The notes: generated by a model not told the origin, from the sequence alone. DNA of 64,000 bases from Saccharopolyspora spinosa NRRL 18395 (GCF_000194155.1 NZ_GL877879.1:570634-634633); one strand, 5' to 3'. Positions 18,687 through 26,888 are shown, counted from the stretch's first letter. Translations and numbers: made by a program.

Positions 18687-21504
18687 CGGCTTCCTCCCGG
18701 ATCTCGCACGGCTCGTCCGCCGCCCGCTGCGCGGGCACTGCGGGAACTGGTTTGGCCTGGTCGCCGAGGTCGAAGGGCAGGATCACCTCGGGCCGGGAGT
18801 GCACCGCGCGGTCGAAGAACAGGCCGCGCCGCGCCCGCGGCGACCAGTTGACCATCTGCCCGGCCGCGAACGCGGCCAGCTCCTGGCCGTGCACGTCGAA
18901 GGCGACCCACGCGCCGATGTCGTCGACCGGCCCCATGCCGAGGGTGTTCTTCACCCGCTGCGCGCTGCGCCACCAGCCGATCACGTGCACCCGCAGTTCC
19001 GGGCCCTGCTTGAGGATCTTCCGCAGGTGGTCCAGCCCGCTGACCCTGGTGGTCGGGTCCTTGCGCTCCAGCGTGGTGTGCGCCGCGTCGGCGGCGTAGA
19101 GCACTAGGCAGTGCGGCACGGCGGTGCCGGCGCGGTGGTCGATCTTCTCAGCCGCGGCGGCCAGTACGGACTCGATGCCGTCCAAACCGACCAGTTTCAC
19201 GTCGTGGTCGTCGTTGCCAAGAGCTTCGGCGACGCCGCGGGCATCGTCTTCAACGTCGTCCAGCAGGGCGGCGATGGTGAACTTGATGTTGCCCGGATCA
19301 TATTGCCGGGCAAGGGAAAGCGTCGCCGTGCCGAGAACGCTGATCGCGTCCGCGAGCACCGAGCCGATCACCGCGACGTTGCGCCCCGGCGATCGCGCGA
19401 GCCGCACCGCGGCGGCCGTGCCGTCGACGTCGATGATCTGCCCGAGCAGCACCTTCGGCACCGCCACCGGTGCGCGCAGCTTCGTGTAATCATCCAGTGT
19501 GGACAGTTCCGGCAGGTTCGAGCCGTCGAACAACCTCGGCTGCCGGGCGTCGTCGTCGAGCTTCTTGCAGAGTGCCTGCTGCAGCGCGTCGAAGGTGTTC
19601 TTCGCGGTCGCGTCTGGGATGCGCGCGATCTTGTTGCCGTGCTTGACGCCCGACTCGTGGTTGACGATCGCGTGCCACCGGGGCAGCTCCATCGCCGCGT
19701 TGTTCTGGTCGGCCAGCACCCGCCGGGCCTTGGGCAGCGCGATCCGCAGGATGAACTGCTCGAAGATCGCCGGCTTGCCCCAGAACGCCTCGATCCCCGA
19801 CACGTCCTGGCTGGCCAGCACCAGGTGGATGCCCTGCGATCGGCCGCGCCGCGCGACGTCCTCCAGCAGTGCGGCGGCCTGCGCGGTCACCGGGTCGCGC
19901 TCGGCGAAGAGGTACTGGAACTCGTCGATCACGGCGACGATCCGCGGCCACCGGCCGGTCGGGTCCTCGGCGCGCAGCTCCTCCAGCTTGGTGACCTCGT
20001 GTTGCTTGGCGGACTCCGCGCGCCGTCGCATCTCGTCGGCCAGGAAGCGCAGCAGCGCCAGCCCGAATTCGCGGTCGGTGTTGACGTTCACCCCGACCAG
20101 CTTGGCGTGCGGCAGCCAGCTTGGATCCCGGCGGCCGGGGGTGAACTGGGCGAACGACACGCCCTCCTTGAAGTCCAGCAGGTACAGCTCCAGCTCGTCC
20201 GGCGAATAGCGGGCGGTGAGCCCGCCGAGCATGCCGTAGAGGAAGTTCGTCTTGCCTGAACCGCTGGGGCCACCGATCAGGGTGTGCGGGCTGCCGTCGC
20301 CGAGGGTGATCCACACCGGTTCGCCCTCGTCGAAGCCGACCGGCGCGTGCAGCCCGGCCGTCGAACGCTGCGTCCAGAGCTGCTCGGGCACCAGGTCGTC
20401 GAAGGTCCGCACCCGGGCCCGCCGGGCGAGGAACGCCTCCGCGATCGCCGAGCACGCCTTGGTGGCCTCGTTGCGCGACGGGGACTCGTCCAGCTGCACA
20501 ACGGCTTCCGGGCCGGTCATGCTGGTGCGAGCCCGGTTGCTGCGGAGCAGCGTGATGGACTCGATCGCGCTGTTCACGGTCAGCGGGAGGTCCACGACGA
20601 TCAGCTGGATGCCACAGGCCAGGCCGTTGCGGGCGATCCGCTGCAACTGTTGCTGCTGCTCCTCGCGCAGCGGCTCGCCGTTGCCGAAGAGCACCGCGAT
20701 GCGCCACGGCTCCGAGCGGTGCCCGGTATCCGCGGCCAGCGAGCGCAGCGAGGTGTGGCCGCCGACCAGCGAATCGGTGTGGATCCGCCGGATGTGGTCG
20801 GAGAGCGCTTCGAGCATCTCCTCCAGCCGGGTCGGATCGTGCGCGGTGAGCAGGCCCGCGCGGGCCAGCGGGTACAGCCCCGGCAAGGTCCCGGTCAGCT
20901 GCGCGACGTCCCAGACGTGGATGCGCACCAGGCCGGGCTGGAAGTGGCTGAGCAGCCGCAGCAGCAGGTTCTGCACCAGCGCTTCGGCGGAGTCGGGGTT
21001 GTCGTCGGTGATGATCCGCAGGTGCGACTCGTCCAGCAGTGGGACGGCGGCCGGGAACGGTTGCGGGGCGGGCGAATCCGGCACGGTCGCGGTGCCGATC
21101 CGCCACAGTTCGGGCGGCGGCGCGGCCGCGTCCCGGGTGCCGATCTCGCCGAGCCACTCGGGCCACGGGAGCCCGGCGGACCCGGGAGCGGCCTCCGCCG
21201 CGAGCCTGCCGAGCTGCTCCGGCCCCCGCTCGGTCCACTCCACGTAGATCTCCGCCCGCATCCGCTGCGCTTCCCGCATCGCGGCCTGGAACACCGGGTT
21301 TGCGGGATCGGCGATCTCCGCCGGTTGGCGTTCCGCAGCGGCCACCCCGACCTGCGCGATGCGCAGCGCGAACTCCTGCTGCGCGCATTCTCCGAGGACG
21401 CGGTCGTGTTCCTGCTCGGCAGCGCCGAGCGCCGAGGCGATGCTGGTGCGCAGGCGTTCGAAGGCTGCTTCGATCCGACTCCGCCGCTCGTTGCGTTTAC
21501 CCAC
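18679..21504 (-). CDS. soluble EccC-like FtsK/SpoIIIE ATPase
   Basis: 941 residues. Seen: an N-terminal coiled coil (about 1-100), then three ATPase-like modules. Module 1 (about 155-330) has no Walker A. Module 2 (about 395-645) has Walker A GGPSGSGKT (411-419) and Walker B RIVAVIDEF (521-529, with D527 E528), plus VLASQDVSG as a sensor-like strand. Module 3 (about 690-905) has AVIGSVLADAISVLG where a P-loop would be, so it looks degenerate. This order recalls EccC/EssC of type VII secretion, but there are no membrane helices and the active module is the middle one. Adjacent genes encode two 83-86 residue helical hairpins and a coiled-coil protein. GTG 21504 follows GAGGTGGGG. It could alternatively be a DNA-pumping FtsK relative; the partners favour protein handling, an inference. 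Confidence 0.85.
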   Translation of the reverse strand: MGKRNERRSRIEAAFERLRTSIASALGAAEQEHDRVLGECAQQEFALRIAQVGVAAAERQPAEIADPANPVFQAAMREAQRMRAEIYVEWTERGPEQLGRLAAEAAPGSAGLPWPEWLGEIGTRDAAAPPPELWRIGTATVPDSPAPQPFPAAVPLLDESHLRIITDDNPDSAEALVQNLLLRLLSHFQPGLVRIHVWDVAQLTGTLPGLYPLARAGLLTAHDPTRLEEMLEALSDHIRRIHTDSLVGGHTSLRSLAADTGHRSEPWRIAVLFGNGEPLREEQQQQLQRIARNGLACGIQLIVVDLPLTVNSAIESITLLRSNRARTSMTGPEAVVQLDESPSRNEATKACSAIAEAFLARRARVRTFDDLVPEQLWTQRSTAGLHAPVGFDEGEPVWITLGDGSPHTLIGGPSGSGKTNFLYGMLGGLTARYSPDELELYLLDFKEGVSFAQFTPGRRDPSWLPHAKLVGVNVNTDREFGLALLRFLADEMRRRAESAKQHEVTKLEELRAEDPTGRWPRIVAVIDEFQYLFAERDPVTAQAAALLEDVARRGRSQGIHLVLASQDVSGIEAFWGKPAIFEQFILRIALPKARRVLADQNNAAMELPRWHAIVNHESGVKHGNKIARIPDATAKNTFDALQQALCKKLDDDARQPRLFDGSNLPELSTLDDYTKLRAPVAVPKVLLGQIIDVDGTAAAVRLARSPGRNVAVIGSVLADAISVLGTATLSLARQYDPGNIKFTIAALLDDVEDDARGVAEALGNDDHDVKLVGLDGIESVLAAAAEKIDHRAGTAVPHCLVLYAADAAHTTLERKDPTTRVSGLDHLRKILKQGPELRVHVIGWWRSAQRVKNTLGMGPVDDIGAWVAFDVHGQELAAFAAGQMVNWSPRARRGLFFDRAVHSRPEVILPFDLGDQAKPVPAVPAQRAADEPCEIREEAGD

Positions 21505-21640
21505 ACCCCACCTCGGAACCCGTGTTACAGACTGTGATCAAAATACCACTCGACGAGGAACCGGGCAGGCCCCTGGGGTGCCCATGCACTAGGCCGAATA
21601 CGGCGCAGTTGAGCGCCGAATACGGAAAAGCCGCCGTGTA

Positions 21641-21892
21641 CTACAGACGGGTGGCGAAGTCGCGGACCGTATCGAGGATGCGCTGGATTGCCGCCTGCGT
21701 TCCCTCGATCTGGTCATCTGCGCGGGGAAGGCCCGGAGGGATCGCGGATGCGGGGTGCTCCGGGTCGAGTTTCGCCAGCGCCTGCTGCGCCTGGGCCAGC
21801 GCGGTGCGGCAGGTGGCGAGGTGGGCACCCGCGTCCTCCAGGCGTTCCTCCGCGGTGCGGAGGGTCTGGATCAGTTCGTCGAGAGTCGACAC
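21641..21892 (-). CDS. 83-residue helical-hairpin protein
   Basis: Starts with GTG 21892 (first residues STLDELIQTLRTAEERLEDA). The sequence is two amphipathic helices (about residues 3-42 and 56-83) separated by a proline-rich turn EHPASAIPPGLPRADDQ. This size and fold resemble WXG100/ESAT-6 proteins, but no WXG motif, signal peptide or membrane helix is present. It lies upstream of the FtsK-like ATPase gene (136 bases) and downstream of a similar 86-residue gene. Function unknown; a substrate or adaptor of the ATPase is the natural hypothesis. Confidence 0.6.
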   Translation of the reverse strand: MSTLDELIQTLRTAEERLEDAGAHLATCRTALAQAQQALAKLDPEHPASAIPPGLPRADDQIEGTQAAIQRILDTVRDFATRL

Positions 21893-21946
21893 GGGGCCAC
21901 CGAGCCTGTCTTCGAGTCGGGTCGATCTTCTGTCGTGGGGCAGTAG

Positions 21947-22021
21947 GGCGATTTCACGCGAAATCGCCACTAGGCACGCGTGGTGGTGGGGGGCGGCGAT
22001 TTCGCGTGAAATCGCCGCCCC
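21947..22021. repeat. two inverted GCGATTTC palindromes between the hairpin-protein genes
   Basis: Unit 1 (21947-21968): arms GGCGATTTC/GAAATCGCC around ACGC. Unit 2 (21990-22021): 14-base arms ending in GGCGATTTC with GCGT between. The 16-base cores of the two units are exact reverse complements of each other, so the units are mirror copies. They lie in the 146-base gap between the two small leftward genes and could act as an attenuator, RNA-stability element or repeat insertion. Confidence 0.8.
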
Positions 22022-22038
22022 GAAGAACGGCCGGGAGC

Positions 22039-22299
22039 CTACAAGCGGCCCGCGTAGCCCTCGGTGGAGTTGATCGTGGCGCTGAGCGTGCCCTGCACGC
22101 CGTTGATCGTCTGCATCACCTCGGCGAGCATGCCGTGCGCGTGCTGCATCTCCTCCTGGGTGCTGCCCTGGGTCGCGGACACCAGTGCGGCTTGCGCCTC
22201 TTCCAGTGCGAGGTTGCCCTGTTGCAGGGCGGCGATGGCCTCCTGCATCTTCTGGTTTGCCAAGGCAATGCCCGCGCGAACTTCTTCGACGCCCGCCAT
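22039..22299 (-). CDS. 86-residue helical-hairpin protein
   Basis: Begins MAGVEEVRAGIALANQKMQE and is almost entirely alpha-helical: helix 1 about residues 3-43, a short TQGSTQEEM turn, then helix 2 (about 48-75). It is rich in Ala, Gln and Glu, with no Cys or Trp, no signal peptide and no WXG motif. The length and two-helix layout match WXG100-type proteins. Followed downstream by mirror-image palindromes, a second hairpin-protein gene and the FtsK-like ATPase gene, all leftward. Not assigned to a known family; role inferred only from context. Confidence 0.65.
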   Translation of the reverse strand: MAGVEEVRAGIALANQKMQEAIAALQQGNLALEEAQAALVSATQGSTQEEMQHAHGMLAEVMQTINGVQGTLSATINSTEGYAGRL

Positions 22300-22491
22300 C
22301 TGGACTCAGGACCTCCGTGGTGCGCAACGCTGTCTCGGTCCACAAGTTAGCGTCCGGCGTCGCCGACGGCGCAAGCAGGTGGGTGCAGATGATCACGAGG
22401 TGATCGCGGTGCGTGACGATCGGCGGAATTGATCACCCGACCGGCTGCGCCCGGGTGGAGAGGGCATCGTCCGGTGCGCCAGCCCCCGGGG

Positions 22492-22537
22492 CGCAATTTC
22501 GATGAAAATCAGAGGTCCGATGTCCATCGAAATTGCG
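22492..22537. repeat. long inverted repeat of the GCAATTTC/GAAATTGC family
   Basis: Perfect 13-base arms CGCAATTTCGATG (22492-22504) and CATCGAAATTGCG (22525-22537) around a 20-base loop. It lies 44 bases after the stop of the leftward 269-residue gene, so it probably terminates it. It resembles the 48-base element at 53747-53794 in arm sequence and in the GGTCC/GGACC-type loop. Confidence 0.75.
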
Positions 22538-22580
22538 GTCGACGGCGTCAGCCGTAGTCAGCGGCGTCCACTGTGGATTT

Positions 22581-23390
22581 CTATTCGTCCGTTTCCGGAT
22601 CGATCGCCGAGATCTCGATCGACGCCACCCCCGACGGCGGTGTCGGGGAGGCCGCCCACCGGGCGGTGGCGCGGTGCTCGTCGACGCGCAGCCGGGACCA
22701 GCCGGTGCCGCCGAGCGTCGACATGGCGCCGAGCACGATCTCCGGCAGGTCGCCGAGCGTCGGCCCGAGGTCCAACGCGACCCGCACCAGCGGCGGATCG
22801 ACCGCGTACTCGGTGATCGTGGCCGTCCGGGACAGGCGGCTGGCCACCGCCCGGGCGGGCCATTCCGCGCCCGCTCGCCGCTCGGTGACAACTTCCACCA
22901 GCAGCCGCAGCCGCGGCCTCAGGTTCCCGTGCTCGTCCACGTCGCCGATGCCTTGCGGGACCTGCGCGGGCGGCTCGTCCGGATCTGCGAGATCGGACCT
23001 GCCGAACAAGATCGACCCGCCGGACCACGCCTCGACCAGCATTCGCTCCCCGCCGCCGACCAGGTCGCCCACCAGTTCCGGGTGGTCCACCACGGTCCAG
23101 GCCGTCGGCGGTTCGCAGGACACCCGGTGCCGGGCGTAGTCGGGGCCGAGTTCGCGGAGGAAGTTGCGCACCGCGCGGGACAGTCCGGCCACGTGCTGCC
23201 CGGTTTCCGCGCTGCCCCTGCTGATCGTCACCGACCAGCAGCCGGGCTCCTCGTCGGAGCAGTCCCCGGAGGCCACGATCCGGCCGCCGATTCGCTGCAC
23301 CAGGGCGCGGCACGCGGCGCGTGCAGACGGCTCGTCGTCGGCCGCGACGACGACGGTGATCAGCAGTTCGAGCTCGGTGTTCTCAGCCAT
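22581..23390 (-). CDS. hypothetical protein upstream of the FtsK-like cassette
   Basis: 269 residues from ATG 23390 (MAENTELELLITVVVAADDE), which has GGGAGA 12 bases upstream; the ATG four codons earlier is too close to that site. No family recognised. It appears soluble and mixed alpha/beta, with two loosely similar halves: N-terminal ACRALVQRIGGRIVASG and C-terminal RTATITEYAVDPPLVRVALD followed by RLRVDEHRATARWAA. It has an acidic C-terminus (ISAIDPETDE). It is in the same direction as the ATPase cassette but separated from it by an inverted repeat, so it may be a separate unit. Confidence 0.7.
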   Translation of the reverse strand: MAENTELELLITVVVAADDEPSARAACRALVQRIGGRIVASGDCSDEEPGCWSVTISRGSAETGQHVAGLSRAVRNFLRELGPDYARHRVSCEPPTAWTVVDHPELVGDLVGGGERMLVEAWSGGSILFGRSDLADPDEPPAQVPQGIGDVDEHGNLRPRLRLLVEVVTERRAGAEWPARAVASRLSRTATITEYAVDPPLVRVALDLGPTLGDLPEIVLGAMSTLGGTGWSRLRVDEHRATARWAASPTPPSGVASIEISAIDPETDE

Positions 23391-23467
23391 CGCGAGACGC
23401 ATTCTCCCGCACGGGCCCGGAGCGTCGAACGGATGATCAGGTGAAGTCGCGCGAACCGGCGCGGTGC

Positions 23468-23818
23468 TCAGGCTTCGCCCTCGTCAGGCCCGGTGGGCTC
23501 GCCCTGGCCGAGGCCGTAGTAGTAGTGGTAGAGGTCGCGGCCCTCCTGGTCGGAGAGGTGGCCGTGCTCGGCCTCGACGCGCGGGGCGTTCTTCACCCGG
23601 TCCTTGGAGACGCCCAGCTCCAGGCGGTTCTCCTCGGTGGTCGCGCCGTTGAGCGGCACGAAGGTCTCCTTGACGCCGAAGATGCCGATCCGGACGGTGA
23701 CCCACTCCGGTTGGTGCGTGACGTCGTCGACGTAGACGTTGCCGACCCGGCCGACCCGGTCGCCTTCGCTGTCGAACACCGGAGTGCCGATCAGGTCCTG
23801 TGCGCGCTCGACGTTCAT
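23468..23818 (-). CDS. PRC-barrel domain protein
   Basis: 116 residues. Residues about 5-80 form a PRC-barrel-like domain: DLIGTPVFDSEGDRVGRVGN, VYVDDVTHQPEWVTVRIGIF, KETFVPLNGA. The tail includes a Tyr-rich DLYHYYYGLGQG and an acidic end. Such proteins in actinobacteria are often envelope-stress or adaptor proteins of unknown partner. ATG 23818 has GAGG five bases upstream; GTG 23824, two codons earlier, is possible. Lone gene. Confidence 0.85.
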   Translation of the reverse strand: MNVERAQDLIGTPVFDSEGDRVGRVGNVYVDDVTHQPEWVTVRIGIFGVKETFVPLNGATTEENRLELGVSKDRVKNAPRVEAEHGHLSDQEGRDLYHYYYGLGQGEPTGPDEGEA

Positions 23819-24027
23819 GGCCACCTCGCTCGCTCCGCCCCACCTGGAGGCCGACCCCCGTCGGCCTCCTCAAGCTGCATGCGCTGGACCTGAGCTGCAA
23901 CCGCGCAAGCGACACGCCTCACCCGAACAGGTAGTGATCGTGATTATTTCCGCCTGCTATTAACAATCTTCGGTTTTCGGCAGAAGCTATCCCAACCGCC
24001 ACGCAAAACGAGCCGGGAAGCGGGGTC

Positions 24028-24831
24028 CTACGAGTTCAGCTCGCGGCCGATGAAGGTGAGGATGTCGTTCATCACCTCGGCCTTGTTGGTCTCGTTGAGC
24101 AGCTCGTGGCGGCCGCCCGGGTAGATGTGCTCGTGGAACTCGCTGCCGCGGATGCGGTCGATGCCGGTGCGGGTGTCGGCCTCCGGCACCAGCTCGTCGT
24201 CCTCGCCGTGTACCCACAAGGTCGGCTTGTCCAGCATCGGCCCGTCATTGATGGCCAGTAGGCAGTCGTCGACGGCCTGCAGCGTGGCGCGCTTGATCGG
24301 GCCGTGCCAGACCAGCGGGTCGGCGACGTAGGCCGCACCGACCTCGGGGTCGCGGGACAACGTCGCCGGGTCGATCGGGGTGTCCGGGATCACGTCGTGC
24401 TCCAGCAGGTCCAGCACGTGCCAGGTGCCCAGCACCGGCGCGGACAGCACGACCGCTGCTAGGTGCTCCTGGTGTTCCTGGGCGTAGCGGGCGGCGAGCA
24501 TCCCGCCCATCGAGTGTCCGATGAGGACGACGGGCAGTTCCGGGTGCTCGGCGGCGACCTCCCGGCGCAGGGTTTCCAGATCGGCCACGACCGTCTCGGC
24601 GTCCTCGAAGTAGACCCGATCACCGGGCGAGCGGCCGTGCCCCACGTGGTCTGGGGCGTAGACCAGCGCGCGGGCGCCCACCAGCTGCTCGGCCACCCAC
24701 TGGTACCGGCCGGAGTGCTCCCCGTAGCCGTGCGAGATCAGCGCGATCCAGCCCGGGTTGGTCCCCGACCACTCGCGCACCGCCAGCTCGCAGTGCCGTC
24801 CGCTGACCACTCGATCCGTTGGCTCGATCAT
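24028..24831 (-). CDS. alpha/beta hydrolase, monoacylglycerol lipase-like
   Basis: 267 residues. Hydrolase_4 fold hydrolysing monoacylglycerols or related esters. ISHGYGEHSGRYQWVAEQL (oxyanion HG), the nucleophile elbow VLIGHSMGGMLAARYAQEH, the acid residue in LWVHGEDDELVPEADTRTG and the histidine in IYPGGRHELLNETNKAEV give a complete catalytic triad. The sequence VYAPDHVGHGRSPGDR is the family's cap-side motif. No signal peptide. ATG 24831 chosen over an upstream in-frame start because it gives the family N-terminus. Confidence 0.92.
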   Translation of the reverse strand: MIEPTDRVVSGRHCELAVREWSGTNPGWIALISHGYGEHSGRYQWVAEQLVGARALVYAPDHVGHGRSPGDRVYFEDAETVVADLETLRREVAAEHPELPVVLIGHSMGGMLAARYAQEHQEHLAAVVLSAPVLGTWHVLDLLEHDVIPDTPIDPATLSRDPEVGAAYVADPLVWHGPIKRATLQAVDDCLLAINDGPMLDKPTLWVHGEDDELVPEADTRTGIDRIRGSEFHEHIYPGGRHELLNETNKAEVMNDILTFIGRELNS

Positions 24832-24978
24832 GTCGCCACCCCAGCACACCTCGTCTGATCGGGCTAGCCCCCCTGGGTTTTTCGCCGTTCGATCTTCCGC
24901 CGCGCCGGTGTCGTCGCAGCTCAGCAGTGGAGCGACCGGGGTGGCGGCCGCTTTCGCGGGAAACCGGCCTGACCGGCG

Positions 24979-25680
24979 TCACTGGTGGTACGCGCTGTTG
25001 TTGATGGCGCCGAAGCCGCACACCGGGCCGAAGTTCCAGGTGACGGCGAGGGCATCGGTCTCGTCCGGCGGGATGACCTGCGCGCTGACCGGAGTCGGCT
25101 GGCACGGGCCGTCCGTCGGCTCGCCCTCGTGCGGGACCGCAGTCCAGTGCAGCGTGGCGTTGGCCGACTGGCCGGGCGCGAGCGTGATCAGGCCCGGGCC
25201 GGGGTTCGGCGTCCGCTCCATCGTGGTCGGCAGCGGCTTGCTGGATCCGTCGACCAGCTGCATCCCGCCGTAGCCGTAGAGGGTGCAGGTCTCCTTGCTG
25301 GTGTTCTGCAGCACCAGCTGCGCGTAGCGCTGGCCCGCCCCTGCCTCGGAGTTCTGCAGCGAGCCCGTGAGCATCGAGGTGTGGCAGCGCTGCACCTTGC
25401 TCGGTTGGTGACGCACCTGGGCCGTCGTGGGCGTCGCCCGGCTGCCGGTGCTGTCGGCGTTGCCGGTGTTGGTGTTGCCGTCGGTCCCGGGTTGGGGCGC
25501 CGGCTGTTCTGCCGGACTGGCGGCCGATCTTGCCGGTCGGACGTTCTCCGCCGGTGTCGTGACGGCTTGGCCGTGCTGGGCGCTCGTCGCGCCGCAGCCC
25601 GCCATCAGCCCGGCGATCAGCAGTGCTCCGGACGCCTGGAGCGCCCGCGGGCCGAAACTCCGAAATCGGTGCGGGGTCAC
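24979..25680 (-). CDS. DUF4232-domain lipoprotein
   Basis: 233 residues from GTG 25680, which follows GGGAGG at good spacing. A lipoprotein signal peptide is visible: basic N-terminus TPHRFRSFGPRALQ, hydrophobic LIAGLMAGC with the lipobox cysteine near residue 29. A Ser/Thr/Pro/Asn-rich linker (about 30-95) is followed by a DUF4232 beta-sandwich (about 97-230) with CTLYGYGGMQLVDG and SANATLHWTAVP. Members are extracytoplasmic proteins of unknown function common in actinobacteria. It is divergent from the lysozyme gene across a 373-base region. Confidence 0.85.
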   Translation of the reverse strand: MTPHRFRSFGPRALQASGALLIAGLMAGCGATSAQHGQAVTTPAENVRPARSAASPAEQPAPQPGTDGNTNTGNADSTGSRATPTTAQVRHQPSKVQRCHTSMLTGSLQNSEAGAGQRYAQLVLQNTSKETCTLYGYGGMQLVDGSSKPLPTTMERTPNPGPGLITLAPGQSANATLHWTAVPHEGEPTDGPCQPTPVSAQVIPPDETDALAVTWNFGPVCGFGAINNSAYHQ

Positions 25681-26053
25681 GATGACCACCTCCCGTCCCC
25701 GTCCTCGCGGCGGGGTCGTCGGTAATTGCTCTGCTGCTCTGAAGACGTCCGGGTGTCGGTGTGGTTGCCTCCGCCACCGATTTTCCCGCCGCCCGCAACC
25801 GTTCGATCCGCGCGCTCCACGTGACGCAATGGGCGCCCGCGACCGGCGGATCGAGTGACGGTCCACTGCACCGAAAAGGTCGTATTGAGGCCAAGAACAA
25901 ACCCGATCTGAGTAATTCCCGCCCCGTGATTCCGCAACTCTCGCTCGGATATCGACCAATCGGGCGGCGATCTTGACCTGAACGGCGGGACTGCCCGAAT
26001 GCTGGACTTCGATAGTTTGGCACCGGCAGGAGGCCGTAGTCAGGGGGTTGATC
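25681..26053. other. divergent intergenic region, lipoprotein/lysozyme
   Basis: Must contain the promoters of the leftward DUF4232 gene and the rightward GH25 lysozyme gene. No operator palindrome or convincing promoter pair was found. A TTGACC hexamer is present at 25973-25978 without a good -10 partner. AT content rises between 25880 and 25960. Confidence 0.3.
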
Positions 26054-26836
26054 ATGGCCGAGCGAATTCCCGGTATTGACGTATCGCGATATCAGGGGCA
26101 ACCCGACTGGGGAGCGGTTCGGGGAGCTGGATACGCGTTCACCTACATCAAAGCGACCGAAGGCGTCGGATACGTGAGTCCGACGCTGGACTCCCAGCTG
26201 GCCGGTGCGCGCGGTGCCGGGCTGGGCACCGGGCTGTACCACTTCGCCCGCCCGGACACGAATTCGCCCCAGCAGGACGCGGCCGATTTCGCCGCTCAGC
26301 TCGGGCGGTTGAACTCCAGCGCGGCGGGCAACCTGCCGCCGTGCCTGGACATCGAAACGGATGCGCCGAACCTGGGCGCCTGGATCAAGGGGTTCGTCGA
26401 CGCGATACGCGGGCACACGGGCCGGCACGAGGTCGTGGTCTACGCCTCGGCGTCCTGGTTCCAGGGCAAGCTCGCGCCGGAGACCTGGGTCGACCCAGGG
26501 GTGTTCCTGTGGGTCGCGCACTACGGCCGCCCGCCGGGCGAACCCGGTTACCTCACGGACCGGGTGGCGATGCACCAGCACGCCTCGGACGGGCAGGTTC
26601 CCGGGATCGGCGGCAACACCGACCTGAACGTGTCGATGGTTCCGTTGGAGGTGCTAACCGGGGCCGGCGCGCCGCCTCCGCCGCCACCGCCGGAGACCTA
26701 CGTCGTGCAGCCCGGCGACACGCTCTCTGCGATCGGGCAGCGATTGGGCGTCGATTGGCGGGAGATCGCCCGGGTCAACGGCATCACCGCCCCGGAACTG
26801 ATCTACGTCGGCCAGGTGTTGAAGATCCCCCGCTGA
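26054..26836 (+). CDS. GH25 lysozyme with C-terminal LysM domain
   Basis: 260 residues. Residues 1-200: glycoside hydrolase 25 (Chalaropsis-type muramidase), with PGIDVSRYQGQPDWGAVRGA, FTYIKATEGVGY, GLYHFARP and the catalytic DxE in CLDIETDAPN, ending at NTDLNVSM. A Pro-rich linker (GAPPPPPPPE) leads to a LysM peptidoglycan-binding domain (about 213-260; YVVQPGDTLSAIGQRLGVDW). It should cleave the glycan strands of peptidoglycan. No signal peptide is visible, unusual for a cell-wall hydrolase. ATG 26054 is preferred to TTG 26048, with GGGGG upstream. Ends at a strong hairpin. Confidence 0.92.
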   Translation: MAERIPGIDVSRYQGQPDWGAVRGAGYAFTYIKATEGVGYVSPTLDSQLAGARGAGLGTGLYHFARPDTNSPQQDAADFAAQLGRLNSSAAGNLPPCLDIETDAPNLGAWIKGFVDAIRGHTGRHEVVVYASASWFQGKLAPETWVDPGVFLWVAHYGRPPGEPGYLTDRVAMHQHASDGQVPGIGGNTDLNVSMVPLEVLTGAGAPPPPPPPETYVVQPGDTLSAIGQRLGVDWREIARVNGITAPELIYVGQVLKIPR

Positions 26837-26856
26837 CCGAGCTTTCGTTCGTCGCA

Positions 26857-26888
26857 GAATCCCGTTCGTTCCGGAGCGAACGGGATTC
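26857..26888 (+). terminator. 12-bp hairpin after the lysozyme gene
   Basis: Perfect inverted repeat: GAATCCCGTTCG (26857-26868), an 8-base loop, and CGAACGGGATTC (26877-26888), 20 bases after the lysozyme stop. Confidence 0.8.

Noticed and set aside
21641..22299. Calling the two small hairpin proteins WXG100/ESAT-6 family members
   Set aside because: Neither has a WXG motif or the C-terminal secretion signal; only size and helical layout agree, so the family name is not used.
23390..23402. ATG 23402 as start of the 269-residue protein
   Set aside because: The GGGAGA ribosome-binding site would touch it; ATG 23390 has workable spacing.
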